The notes under the pieces: model-generated
Databases searched by the model: none
What the model saw: only the letters and a program-made list of their open reading frames with translations
Told to the model about the DNA's origin: nothing
Shown: in pieces, positions 1 through 6,019 of the stretch
Numbering within the stretch: the stretch's first letter is position 1
Layout of the letters: each line of letters opens with the position of its first letter
NCBI GenBank assembly: GCA_028679035.1
Contig: JAJRCL010000092.1
Location: forward strand, 1 to 6,455
DNA from: Methanomicrobiales archaeon
Lineage (GTDB): Archaea > Halobacteriota > Methanomicrobia > Methanomicrobiales > JACTUA01
Direction of reading: 5' to 3'
DNA: 6,455 nt
Translations under genes and position numbers: made by a program

Positions 1-33
1 AAAAGGAGAGGAATCATCCCAAGGCCGGGACTC

Positions 34-159
34 ATGAAGAAAAAGCGGCTGAAGGGACGCTTCACAGATGACGATCCGGAAAAGCCCCGGACGGTCGAAG
101 AAAAAGAGGAGCGGGAGCAGGAAGAGATCGATTTCATGCTCGCCGATGATATCATCTGA
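34..159 (+). CDS. Small highly charged hypothetical protein (41 aa), possibly the tail of a longer gene
   Basis: The frame begins MKKKRLKGRF and ends LADDII before a TGA. It has a basic N-terminus and a long run of Glu, Lys, Arg and Asp in the middle and C-terminal half, so it is probably soluble and largely helical or disordered. I recognise no family. The same frame is open back to base 1 without another usual start codon, so this may be the C-terminal tail of a gene entering from the left. A GGGA three bases before the ATG is a poor ribosome binding site. The better purine-rich stretch at 1-11 is too far upstream to serve this ATG. Codon third positions are mixed, which gives only weak support for coding. 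It could be a real short protein, a gene tail or a chance frame. Confidence 0.42.
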   Translation: MKKKRLKGRFTDDDPEKPRTVEEKEEREQEEIDFMLADDII

Positions 160-183
160 TTCTATTCGTTACCGCCCCTGGTG

Positions 184-221
184 AAAAAATCAGGATGTGA
201 TCCAGGTTGAGCGTATTTTTT
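184..221 (+). terminator. Possible terminator hairpin after the left-edge frame
   Basis: AAAAAAT at 184-190 and ATTTTTT at 215-221 are perfect inverted copies. The segment between them holds a small GGAT/ATCC stem (193-203). The T-run comes about 60 bases after the stop codon of the left-edge frame, and U-rich tracts commonly end transcription in archaea. The arms are pure A/T, so hairpin stability would be low. The assignment rests mainly on the T-run and its position. Confidence 0.3.
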
Positions 222-339
222 CGATGGTCATTCTGACGATCGCAAATGCGTTATTCCTCCTCAATTTGCAAAAATTAGTATTTCCATATTGACCTTGTAC
301 TCTCGTATTCACATCCCAGGCGAGACGCGAACACCTGCT

Positions 340-353
340 AATAAAAGATAAAT
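340..353 (-). terminator. T-rich tract downstream of the small minus-strand gene
   Basis: Read on the minus strand this stretch is TTTATCTTTTAT, about 50 bases past the stop codon of the 404-628 gene. It is a plausible U-rich archaeal termination site with no strong hairpin. The surrounding stretch 160-403 is AT-richer than the genes and contains no frame I would call coding on either strand. Confidence 0.25.
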
Positions 354-403
354 GAGAGTTAAACCGCGATCGCTCTTTCGACACGTTGCATCAATACAAC
401 TTC

Positions 404-628
404 TTACCGGGGGTAGATCGATTCCCCGCACATCGGTTTTTCCGGAAAGATCTTGTGCGCCTTCTTATCGACGATGTACTGTGCCGGTTTTTCCACCAGG
501 TCCGTTGCATTGATCCGCATGTCGATCAGTTCGGCATAGCTGAAGGTCTCTGACATCTTGTCCCGCCCTTCTTTCCACTGCACGGTAATCCCGTTCTCTC
601 CTTTCCTGCTGCTCACAATCGGGTGCAT
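404..628 (-). CDS. Small hypothetical protein (74 aa)
   Basis: On the minus strand a 74-codon frame runs from an ATG at 628 to a TAA at 404-406. The protein starts MHPIVSSRKG, has a probable beta strand around ITVQW (residues 14-18), a helix-like segment near SYAELIDMRINATDL, and a basic C-terminal half ending ESIYPR with one cysteine in the motif PMCGES. It has no signal peptide or membrane segment. The codons strongly favour C or G in the third position (for example ATC, GAC, CTG, AAG), as in the neighbouring genes, which supports real coding. I do not recognise a family. A GTG at 583 preceded by AGGAAAGGAGAG, or the ATG at 556, could be the true start. The gene is divergent from the histidine kinase, and an inverted repeat lies 11 bases before its ATG. 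The frame continues antisense far into the kinase gene, but that extension is a shadow. Confidence 0.5.
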   Translation of the reverse strand: MHPIVSSRKGENGITVQWKEGRDKMSETFSYAELIDMRINATDLVEKPAQYIVDKKAHKIFPEKPMCGESIYPR

Positions 629-638
629 GCTGCCCCAT

Positions 639-665
639 GATACCTTCCCGGGATATGAAGGTATC
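639..665. repeat. Inverted repeat in the divergent promoter region
   Basis: The arms GATACCTTC (639-647) and GAAGGTATC (657-665) are perfect 9-bp inverted copies separated by nine bases. The spacer region also contains the 8-bp palindrome TCCCGGGA (646-653). The repeat lies 11 bases upstream of the ATG at 628 and about 140 bases before the kinase ATG at 806. Its symmetry and position suggest an operator for a dimeric regulator, or a hairpin in the leader of the small gene. TTTT directly follows on the plus strand, so a weak terminator is another reading. Confidence 0.5.
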
Positions 666-805
666 TTTTGACCAGCCGGGCGTCCACAGATCACCGTTAC
701 CTCGCGATTCATCACACCGTTATCAAGAAACTCCTCAGAAATCCTCGGAAAATTCTCTGGGTTAACCTTTTGACCCCCACCGAAAATGTACTGTATACCG
801 GAGTC

Positions 806-3109
806 ATGCCGAAGGAACCTGCAGGATCGGAAGTGGATGCTGGGAAGAGACCACTGTCCGGTCCGGTCGTTGTGCCGTTTCTGAAAAAGTACGCACTGCA
901 GGCCCTTTTTATTGTCGGCATTATTGTGATGCTCTTTGAAGTGAGCACGTTCAACTACCTGCTCTTCCACAGCACCGTGGAGATCGTCACCATCGCGATT
1001 TCCGTCGCAATATTTCTTCTCGTCTGGAAATCGCGCCGGATCCTGGATAACAACTACCTGTTGTTCATCGGCATGGTCTTTCTCTTCATCGCCATCATCG
1101 ATTTCTTTCACACGCTCACGTACCGGGGGATGGGGGTGTTTCCGGGGGTCGATACGAACCTGGCAACCCAGCTCTGGCTCGCGGCCCGTTACCTGCAGGC
1201 AGGAGCGCTCCTTGTTGCGCCGGTATTTGCTTCCCGGCGGTTCCGCCCGGACCTTGCCATTGGGGCGTTTGGGATTCTCGCCGGCCTGGCCCTTGCATCG
1301 ATCTTTGTCTGGGGTGTGTTCCCGGTCGCATATGTCGAAGGATCCGGTCTTACTCCCTTCAAAATAATGAGCGAGTACGTGATATGCGGCATGCTCATTC
1401 TCTCGATCGGGTTCCTGTACCAGCGGCGGGAGCATGTCGAACCGCAGGTACTGGATCTGCTCGACGTGGCAATTCTTCTGACCGTTGCCGGAGAGCTGGC
1501 GTTCACGAGTTACGTAGGGGTGAACGGTTTTGCCAATTTCGCCGGGCACATCTTCCGCCTTTTTGCCGGGTATTTCTTCTACAAAGCGATCATCGAGGTC
1601 GGCCAGGAAAAACCGTACAGCCTGCTCTTCCGGAACCTCAACGAGAGTGAGAAGAAATACCATGCGCTCATCGATCTCTCCCCGGATGCAATCATCGTGC
1701 ACAGCCGCGGGAGGGTCCGTTATGCAAATCCGGCTGCCCTGCGTTTCTTCCGGGTCCCCTGGGCCGGGGATCTTGCCGGCGAGAATATCTTTGATTATGT
1801 CCACCCGGACGATCGGGCCATTGCCATGGCCCGGGTCGATGCCGTGCACGACCGGCAGGTGACGAACCCGCTCCGGGAACTGCGGTTCGTCGTCAACGGC
1901 GAGACCATCCCGATCGAAGCGACCAGCGGGCCGGTCAACTGGGAGGGGGAACCGGCGGTGCAGGCAGTCATCCGGGACATCTCTGAACGGAAGATGGCCG
2001 AGGCAGTGATCCGCCAGAGCGAGGAGAAGTACCGGACCCTGTTCGAAACGATGACCGAAGGCTTCGCCCTGCACGAGATCGTCTGCGACGACCAGGCGAA
2101 ACCCATGGACTACCGGTTCCTGGAGGTCAACAGCGTGTTTGAATCACTGACCGGCCTTGCCAAGGGCGATATCATCGGACACCTTGCTTCCGAGGTCATG
2201 CCCGGTCTTGAACCCTCCTGGATCCAGACCTGCGGTACGGTGGCGACGAGCGGCAAGCCAGTCCGGTTCGAAACTCCCCTGACACTCCTGGAACGGCAGT
2301 ACGAGGTCCTCGCGTACTCGCCGGCGCCACGGCAGTTTGCCCTGCTGTTCACCGACATCACCGAGAAAAAGAAGGCAGAGGAAGAGCTCGCCCAGACCGT
2401 CACCGAGCTCCGGCGATCCAACCAGGACCTCGAACAGTTCGCCTACGTCGCATCCCATGACCTCCAGGAGCCGCTGCGCAACGTGACCCTCTTTTCCCAG
2501 CTGTTCATGAAAAAATACGGGGAAACCCTCACAAAAGAGGGGCGTGAATACCTGGACTTCGTGATCGAGGGCTCCTCCCGCATGAGCCGTCTCATCTATG
2601 ATCTTCTGGACTACTCACGGGTGACCACCCGAGGGGAGCCGTTTGTCCCTGTGGACATGAACGATGCGGTCCGGGATGCCTGCACGAACCTGCAGATGAA
2701 GATCCAGGAGTCCGGTGCATCCGTCACGTTCGACACGCTTCCGGTCGTCCTCGCCGACGCCCTGCAGATCCGCCAGGTCTTCCAGAACCTGATCGACAAC
2801 GCGCTCAAGTACCACAGCACGGAACCCCCCGCGGTCCGCATCACCGCGGTACGCGACGAGAACGAATGGATCTTCTCCCTCCGGGATAACGGGATCGGGA
2901 TCGCCCCTGAGTACCATGAGCGTATTTTTCAGCTCTTCAAGCGCCTGCACACCCGCGAGAAGTATTCCGGGACCGGGATTGGCCTCTCCCTTGTCAAGAA
3001 GATTATTGACCGTCACGGGGGCCGGATCTGGGTCGAATCCGAAGAGGGAAAAGGCTCGACCTTTTCATTCACGCTGCCGGTCAGGGCATTAACGGGCACG
3101 ACGACCTGA
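806..3109 (+). CDS. MASE3 membrane sensor histidine kinase with two PAS domains
   Basis: A 767-residue sensory kinase of two-component signalling. Residues about 25-265 form a hydrophobic region of roughly eight membrane segments with the MASE3-like stretch around IIDFFHTLTY, which is thought to sense an unknown ligand in or at the membrane. PAS 1 spans about 279-400 (starts ESEKKYHALIDLSPDA, ends RDISERK). PAS 2 spans about 402-525 (SEEKYRTLFETMTEGF to FTDITEKKKAEEE). A short coiled coil leads into the HisKA domain with the phosphoacceptor His551 in FAYVASHDLQEPLRN. The HATPase domain has an N box (NLIDNALKY, Asn661 and Asn665), a G1 box (DNGIG, Asp694) and a G2 box (GTGIGL, 722-727), so it appears catalytically intact. 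There is no receiver domain, and no response regulator gene is visible nearby. I chose the ATG at 806 because the frame upstream, open back to a TTG at 668, does not look coding. The GGAG before the ATG is unusually close (2 bases). Confidence 0.93.
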   Translation: MPKEPAGSEVDAGKRPLSGPVVVPFLKKYALQALFIVGIIVMLFEVSTFNYLLFHSTVEIVTIAISVAIFLLVWKSRRILDNNYLLFIGMVFLFIAIIDFFHTLTYRGMGVFPGVDTNLATQLWLAARYLQAGALLVAPVFASRRFRPDLAIGAFGILAGLALASIFVWGVFPVAYVEGSGLTPFKIMSEYVICGMLILSIGFLYQRREHVEPQVLDLLDVAILLTVAGELAFTSYVGVNGFANFAGHIFRLFAGYFFYKAIIEVGQEKPYSLLFRNLNESEKKYHALIDLSPDAIIVHSRGRVRYANPAALRFFRVPWAGDLAGENIFDYVHPDDRAIAMARVDAVHDRQVTNPLRELRFVVNGETIPIEATSGPVNWEGEPAVQAVIRDISERKMAEAVIRQSEEKYRTLFETMTEGFALHEIVCDDQAKPMDYRFLEVNSVFESLTGLAKGDIIGHLASEVMPGLEPSWIQTCGTVATSGKPVRFETPLTLLERQYEVLAYSPAPRQFALLFTDITEKKKAEEELAQTVTELRRSNQDLEQFAYVASHDLQEPLRNVTLFSQLFMKKYGETLTKEGREYLDFVIEGSSRMSRLIYDLLDYSRVTTRGEPFVPVDMNDAVRDACTNLQMKIQESGASVTFDTLPVVLADALQIRQVFQNLIDNALKYHSTEPPAVRITAVRDENEWIFSLRDNGIGIAPEYHERIFQLFKRLHTREKYSGTGIGLSLVKKIIDRHGGRIWVESEEGKGSTFSFTLPVRALTGTTT

Positions 3110-3114
3110 AAAAA
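3109..3114 (-). terminator. T-run ending the TfoX-like transcript
   Basis: The minus strand reads GGATCCCTTTTTT about 70 bases beyond the TfoX-like stop codon, at the very end of the opposing kinase gene, whose stop codon it overlaps by one base. A six-T tract in this position is a plausible archaeal terminator between two convergent genes. No strong hairpin precedes it. The 72 bases between the two genes hold no other signal I can support. Confidence 0.33.
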
Positions 3115-3181
3115 GGGATCCTCGCCGGTGCGTACAATCCGTATGCGTCATCCTGCACGGTATGCATCAACTTTCCTCGTG

Positions 3182-3520
3182 TTATTCCCCGCGTGCCGCA
3201 GCGTAGCTCGCGGTAATCCAGGGGAGATACCGTTCGATCTCTGATACGTCCCCGATACTGATGCGCACCCACCGTTTCATAATACGCCCGTGAGCGGCGA
3301 AGTATCCGGCATTGGGATCCTCCAGCAGCCGGTCCCTCTGCTCCTCGTCAAGCCGGGTCAGGACGATCCCTCCCGTAACGAGCATCGCAAAATTCACGCT
3401 TCCGGCGGCATATGAAGGGGAGCCAAACAATGTCTTCTTCGTTACTCCTTCCCAGCCGAGCACGATTGCCTCAAACTTCTCCCGCAGCAGTTTCGATTCG
3501 GCTTCTACGTAATAGGCCAT
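3182..3520 (-). CDS. TfoX N-terminal-domain-like protein
   Basis: A 112-residue soluble protein matching the pattern of the TfoX N-terminal domain: an N-terminal helix (residues about 8-20), then VTKKTLFGSPSY (26-37), a beta segment with SVNFAMLVTGGIVLTRL, an acidic helix EEQRDRLLED, and the conserved late motif GRIMKRWVRI followed by a C-terminal helix. In gamma-proteobacteria the full TfoX/Sxy protein helps switch on competence genes. The lone N-terminal domain in archaea has no established role, and no competence function should be assumed. I chose the ATG at 3520 over a GTG at 3538 because the protein then begins MAYYVEAESK like many relatives. Neither start has a convincing ribosome binding site, so translation may be leaderless. 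The ribonuclease gene lies upstream in the same direction, but terminator-like hairpins separate them, which argues against an operon. Confidence 0.75.
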   Translation of the reverse strand: MAYYVEAESKLLREKFEAIVLGWEGVTKKTLFGSPSYAAGSVNFAMLVTGGIVLTRLDEEQRDRLLEDPNAGYFAAHGRIMKRWVRISIGDVSEIERYLPWITASYAAARGE

Positions 3521-3612
3521 AGCACGATCCGGTAGCACGCAGGATGGATGAAGATTTGGGACGACGGATAGTGGGAGATATCCCGGATTCTCCTCTGCCG
3601 GCAGCCGTGCAG

Positions 3613-3633
3613 AAAAAAAGATTGTGTAATCTT
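3613..3633 (-). terminator. Terminator hairpin of the ribonuclease gene
   Basis: On the minus strand AAGATT, a loop ACAC and AATCTT form a perfect 6-bp stem that runs into a tract of seven T (opposite the A-run at 3613-3619). It starts 13 bases after the RNB gene stop codon. A stem followed directly by a T-run is the classic form of a factor-independent terminator, and the T-run alone would suit archaeal RNA polymerase. It probably separates the ribonuclease transcript from the downstream TfoX-like gene. Confidence 0.65.
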
Positions 3634-3640
3634 CGGACCT

Positions 3641-3656
3641 TTCCCGTTATCGGGAA
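3641..3656 (-). repeat. Hairpin containing the ribonuclease stop codon in its loop
   Basis: TTCCCG (3641-3646) and CGGGAA (3651-3656) are perfect inverted arms around a 4-base loop. The ribonuclease stop codon TAA (3647-3649) lies in that loop. The upstream arm on the transcript encodes the last two residues. It lies 7 bases before the AAGATT/AATCTT terminator stem, so the mRNA 3' end could carry two tandem hairpins, which may protect the transcript or strengthen termination. Confidence 0.5.
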
Positions 3657-5113
3657 CCTTCGAAGTCGATGTGCCCGTTCGCCGGATCCGTGCGCAGCAG
3701 GCGTACCCGTACCTTGTCGCCGACGTCCATTCCCTTCTCACCGCGGACCACCTTTCCTTCTGCCGGGGGACTGATGAGCCGTACAAAGGTGCCGTGTATG
3801 GTAACGCCGGTGACGAACGCATCGAAGGTGTCCCCGATCCGCTCCCGCAGGAGCATGCCGGCTGCGGCCTTGCGCATGAAGCGCTCCACCTTGGTGGATG
3901 CCTTGTCCCGGTCCGTCAGCCAGGCGGCCAGGTCCTCAAGTTCCTCGAGGGTATACGGCGGATGCCCACCGCGGAGTACTGCCTTGAGGAGGCGCTGGTT
4001 CACGAGGTCAACGTACCGCCGGTTCGGTGCGGTCGCATGGGTATAATCGCTTACCGCAAGGGAAAAATGGCCGGTCGACGGCTGCCCGGGGGCAAGGGGT
4101 GCATATTCACCGGGACCGAGCAGTTTAATCACGGCAAGGGAGAGGTCCGGGAAGTGATCCGGATCGGCCGCTTTCTGCCGGACCAGGAAACGTGCGAGCG
4201 CCGGGGCGTCCGGCCCGCGGGGAAGCGTCTCCCCGTGCTCTGCGGCGATGAGCACGATCCGCTCCCAGTTTCGCGGGACCCGCACGACTCTCTGGATCAT
4301 GGGAACGCCGGCCTCTCCCAGGAATCCGACCAGTGTCCCGTTTGCGGCGACCATGAATTCCTCAATAATGCACCGCGCCCGGTTCCTCCGTTGCACAACG
4401 AGATCCCGGACCCGTCCTTCCTCCAGTACCGCCCGTGCCTCGATGGTGTCGAAGGTAAGGGCACCCTGTTCGGTCCGGGCTTTCTTCAGGCGCCGGCTTG
4501 CCTCATCCTGCAGGTGCACCTGCTCCTCGAGGCCGGGGATCGCCCGGACCCCGGCCGGTACCTCCCCGCCCCCCTGCTGCCAGACCGCAACCTCTTCGTA
4601 CACGAGTTTTGCCTTGTTAATGACGATTGCCGGGTAGATCTCCCCGGGCCGGGTCGACCCGTCCGGAAGCACGGTGAATTCGATCACCATCGCGTACCGT
4701 TCCTTCCCCGGTACCAGGCTCGTGACGTCATGGGAAAGGCGGTCCGGAAGCATCGGGAACTTCACGATCCCGGTATACACCGACGTGCCGTTCCGTGCCG
4801 CATGCCGGTCGGTGTGCGAATCCTTCGGGACAAAAATATCGACGTCGGCGATTGCAACCTGCACCCGGATCCCGCCATCCGGGCCCCGTTCGCAGAACTC
4901 CAGCTGGTCCAGGTCGAGGGAATCAGAGTTATCAATGGAAGACCAGAGCAGGGACCGGAGGTCCCGCATATTCCCGTAGCGGGACGGTGGCAGTGCCGGG
5001 TTGATCGCCTCCACCTCCCGGATCACGTTGTCCGGGAACCGTGGTTCGAACCCGTAGCGGCGCACCGCGTCCCATGCGATGGTCCTGAGGTCGATATCGG
5101 GGTTGTCTCGCAA
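3647..5113 (-). CDS. RNB-domain exoribonuclease (RNase II/R family), short form
   Basis: A soluble, probably Mg-dependent 3'-to-5' exoribonuclease. From the TTG at 5113 the protein is 488 residues, much shorter than bacterial RNase R because the two N-terminal cold-shock domains are absent. A short N-terminal region (AWDAVRRYGFEPRFP) leads to the RNB catalytic core. Its acidic cluster lies at residues 61-70 (Asp61, Asp67, Asp69), where the fourth canonical Asp is Gln70. The arginine motif is YTHATAPNRRYVDLVNQR from residue 357, with Arg365 the likely catalytic arginine. The end of the protein (about 428-488) looks like an S1-type OB fold (FVTGVTIHGTFVRL, VGDKVRVRLL). The start is uncertain. 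TTG 5113 is in frame but lacks a ribosome binding site, whereas a well-spaced GGAG-ATG (ATG at 5144) is out of frame by one base. The gene is divergent from the nitroreductase gene and ends in tandem hairpins. Confidence 0.9.
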   Translation of the reverse strand: MRDNPDIDLRTIAWDAVRRYGFEPRFPDNVIREVEAINPALPPSRYGNMRDLRSLLWSSIDNSDSLDLDQLEFCERGPDGGIRVQVAIADVDIFVPKDSHTDRHAARNGTSVYTGIVKFPMLPDRLSHDVTSLVPGKERYAMVIEFTVLPDGSTRPGEIYPAIVINKAKLVYEEVAVWQQGGGEVPAGVRAIPGLEEQVHLQDEASRRLKKARTEQGALTFDTIEARAVLEEGRVRDLVVQRRNRARCIIEEFMVAANGTLVGFLGEAGVPMIQRVVRVPRNWERIVLIAAEHGETLPRGPDAPALARFLVRQKAADPDHFPDLSLAVIKLLGPGEYAPLAPGQPSTGHFSLAVSDYTHATAPNRRYVDLVNQRLLKAVLRGGHPPYTLEELEDLAAWLTDRDKASTKVERFMRKAAAGMLLRERIGDTFDAFVTGVTIHGTFVRLISPPAEGKVVRGEKGMDVGDKVRVRLLRTDPANGHIDFEGSR

Positions 5114-5149
5114 TTGTACCGGGTAGACATTCTTTTTGGGACATAAATA

Positions 5150-5153
5150 CTCC
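5150..5153 (-). promoter_or_regulatory. Ribosome binding site GGAG for an ATG at 5144
   Basis: The minus strand reads GGAG, five bases (TATTT), then ATG at 5144-5142. The spacing suits a ribosome binding site. The ATG opens a frame one base out of register with the conserved ribonuclease. Removing one A from the A5 run at 5137-5133 would join it in frame and give an N-terminus MSQKNVYPVQLRDNPDIDL. The site therefore bears directly on the true start of the ribonuclease gene. Confidence 0.45.
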
Positions 5154-5211
5154 GGGCATGCATGGTCACGATGTGCGGTGCAGGTCGGGGATTGCGGAGT
5201 CCGGAGAACGC

Positions 5212-5219
5212 ATAAATAC
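5212..5219 (+). promoter_or_regulatory. Probable TATA box of the nitroreductase gene
   Basis: ATAAATAC lies about 40 bases before the ATG at 5258. That places a start of transcription, expected about 25 bases downstream of an archaeal TATA box, near 5240 and just ahead of the GGAG ribosome binding site. It is an AT-rich island in GC-rich DNA. It is also part of the 12-bp direct repeat. The assignment rests on sequence resemblance and spacing only. Confidence 0.45.
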
Positions 5220-5245
5220 TCCTTCCCGTAATACCTGCAGAAACC

Positions 5246-5249
5246 GGAG
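5246..5249 (+). promoter_or_regulatory. Ribosome binding site of the nitroreductase gene
   Basis: GGAG lies eight bases before the ATG at 5258. It decides the start: the in-frame GTG at 5249 overlaps this site and would add only three residues that the family does not need. Confidence 0.55.
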
Positions 5250-5257
5250 TGCCTGCA

Positions 5258-5857
5258 ATGGAATTCAAGGATATCGTGCTGCAGCGGTATGCGGCAAAGA
5301 AGTTCCACGGGAAAAAAGTCCCTGATGCACTAATCAATGAGATCCTCGAAATGGTGCGTTTCGCCCCGTCAGCGCTGAACCTGCAGCCCTGGAAGATCAA
5401 AGTAGTGACAAACGAGAAGGTCCTGGAACGGCTCCGACCGGCGGCAAACGACCAGGAGCAGGTGTCCACCTGTTCGCACCTGCTGGTCTTCTGTGCAGAA
5501 ACCGATTATCCCGCCCTCATCCGGCGGCTGGACGCCCTGATGAAAAAACACGGGGTCCCCGATGCCCACAGAATGGAAGTGGTCGGGATGGCAGAAAAAT
5601 TCAGCACGCTGATGACCCCGGAACAGCGGTTCGCGTGGTCCCAGGCGCAGACCTATCTTGCCCTGGGAAATGCCCTCAACGGGGCTAAAGCTCTCGGTCT
5701 TGATTCCTGCCCCATGGGTGGGTTCAACCCGGCAGAGTTCACCCGAATCCTCGCGATCCCCAAACACCTGGTACCGGTGATACTCTGTGCTGTCGGGTAC
5801 GGCGCCGACAAACCCGGGCCCAAGATCCGCTTCTCCCGGGAAGACATCTTGTTCTGA
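5258..5857 (+). CDS. Nitroreductase family protein (NfsB-like, FMN-dependent)
   Basis: A 199-residue soluble flavoenzyme of the nitroreductase superfamily, which uses FMN and NAD(P)H to reduce nitro compounds, quinones or flavins, usually as a dimer. The N-terminus has the FMN phosphate-binding pattern QRYAAKKF (residues 9-16). The core motif RFAPSALNLQPWKI (34-47) carries the Ser, Asn, Gln-Pro-Trp signature. A long helical middle region includes AWSQAQTYLALGNALNGAKALGLDSCPMGGF (about 127-156), which matches the typical helix and the loop that contacts the flavin ring. The C-terminus CAVGYGADKPGPKIRFS resembles the conserved late strand and its Arg. The length and motif order fit NfsB-like members rather than the larger fused forms. 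The true substrate in an archaeon is unknown. It has its own TATA-like box and ribosome binding site and is transcribed away from the ribonuclease. A T-rich stretch at 5871-5878 shortly after the stop may end the transcript. Confidence 0.9.
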   Translation: MEFKDIVLQRYAAKKFHGKKVPDALINEILEMVRFAPSALNLQPWKIKVVTNEKVLERLRPAANDQEQVSTCSHLLVFCAETDYPALIRRLDALMKKHGVPDAHRMEVVGMAEKFSTLMTPEQRFAWSQAQTYLALGNALNGAKALGLDSCPMGGFNPAEFTRILAIPKHLVPVILCAVGYGADKPGPKIRFSREDILF

Positions 5858-5953
5858 TTCGGTCCCATCTTATTTTCTGATCCGCAATGGGGAAATACTA
5901 TCCATAGGATTAAATCATCATAATGGAATCGTCAGGTGCCGGAAAAGGAATGG

Positions 5954-5993
5954 CAGGATTGCCGATCCTGGTTTACCGGGAACACGAATCCTG
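5954..5993. repeat. Short inverted repeat before the DUF4177-like gene
   Basis: CAGGATT (5954-5960) and AATCCTG (5987-5993) are perfect 7-bp inverted copies with 26 bases between them, ending about 40 bases before the ATG at 6032. They could form a leader hairpin in the mRNA of the small gene. The arms are short and the loop long, so chance is a real possibility. The rest of the 5858-6031 gap shows no clear promoter. Confidence 0.25.
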
Positions 5994-6019
5994 GCAGAAT
6001 TTTCCCCGGTTATCGGAGT

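Larger units (their letters stand above)
5142..5222. repeat. 12-bp direct repeat in the ribonuclease/nitroreductase promoter region
   Basis: CATAAATACTCC occurs exactly at 5142-5153 and 5211-5222, 69 bp apart. Read on the minus strand each copy is GGAGTATTTATG: a Shine-Dalgarno-like GGAG, five bases, then ATG. Read on the plus strand each contains ATAAATA, which resembles an archaeal TATA box. The copies could therefore be promoter elements, translation start elements or sites for a regulator shared by the two divergent genes. Confidence 0.5.

Noticed and set aside
366..373. Palindrome GCGATCGC
   Set aside because: It equals a cyanobacterial highly iterated motif, but a single copy in a GC-rich archaeon-like sequence is expected by chance.
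190..384. 64-codon frame on the minus strand in the AT-richer gap
   Set aside because: The codon use does not match the neighbours, the translation is low-complexity and basic, and there is no ribosome binding site.
668..805. Upstream extension of the kinase frame to a TTG at 668
   Set aside because: The extra 46 residues do not resemble the family's N-terminus, cover the inverted repeat end and divergent promoter region, and have no ribosome binding site. The ATG at 806 gives a natural start just before the membrane region.
629..2074. Long open frame on the minus strand across the first half of the kinase gene
   Set aside because: It mirrors the GC-rich codon pattern of the kinase on the opposite strand, and the translation is rich in Arg, Pro, Gly and Asp with no recognisable domain. 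Only its last 74 codons (404-628), outside the kinase, look coding.
3574..3593. GGAGA/TCTCC inverted repeat between the ribonuclease and TfoX-like genes
   Set aside because: A 5-bp stem with a 10-base loop is too weak to call a regulatory element without conservation data.
3671..5146. Long open frame on the plus strand across the ribonuclease gene
   Set aside because: It is antisense to a clear RNB-domain gene. Its translation has no recognisable motif and is a by-product of GC-rich codon use.
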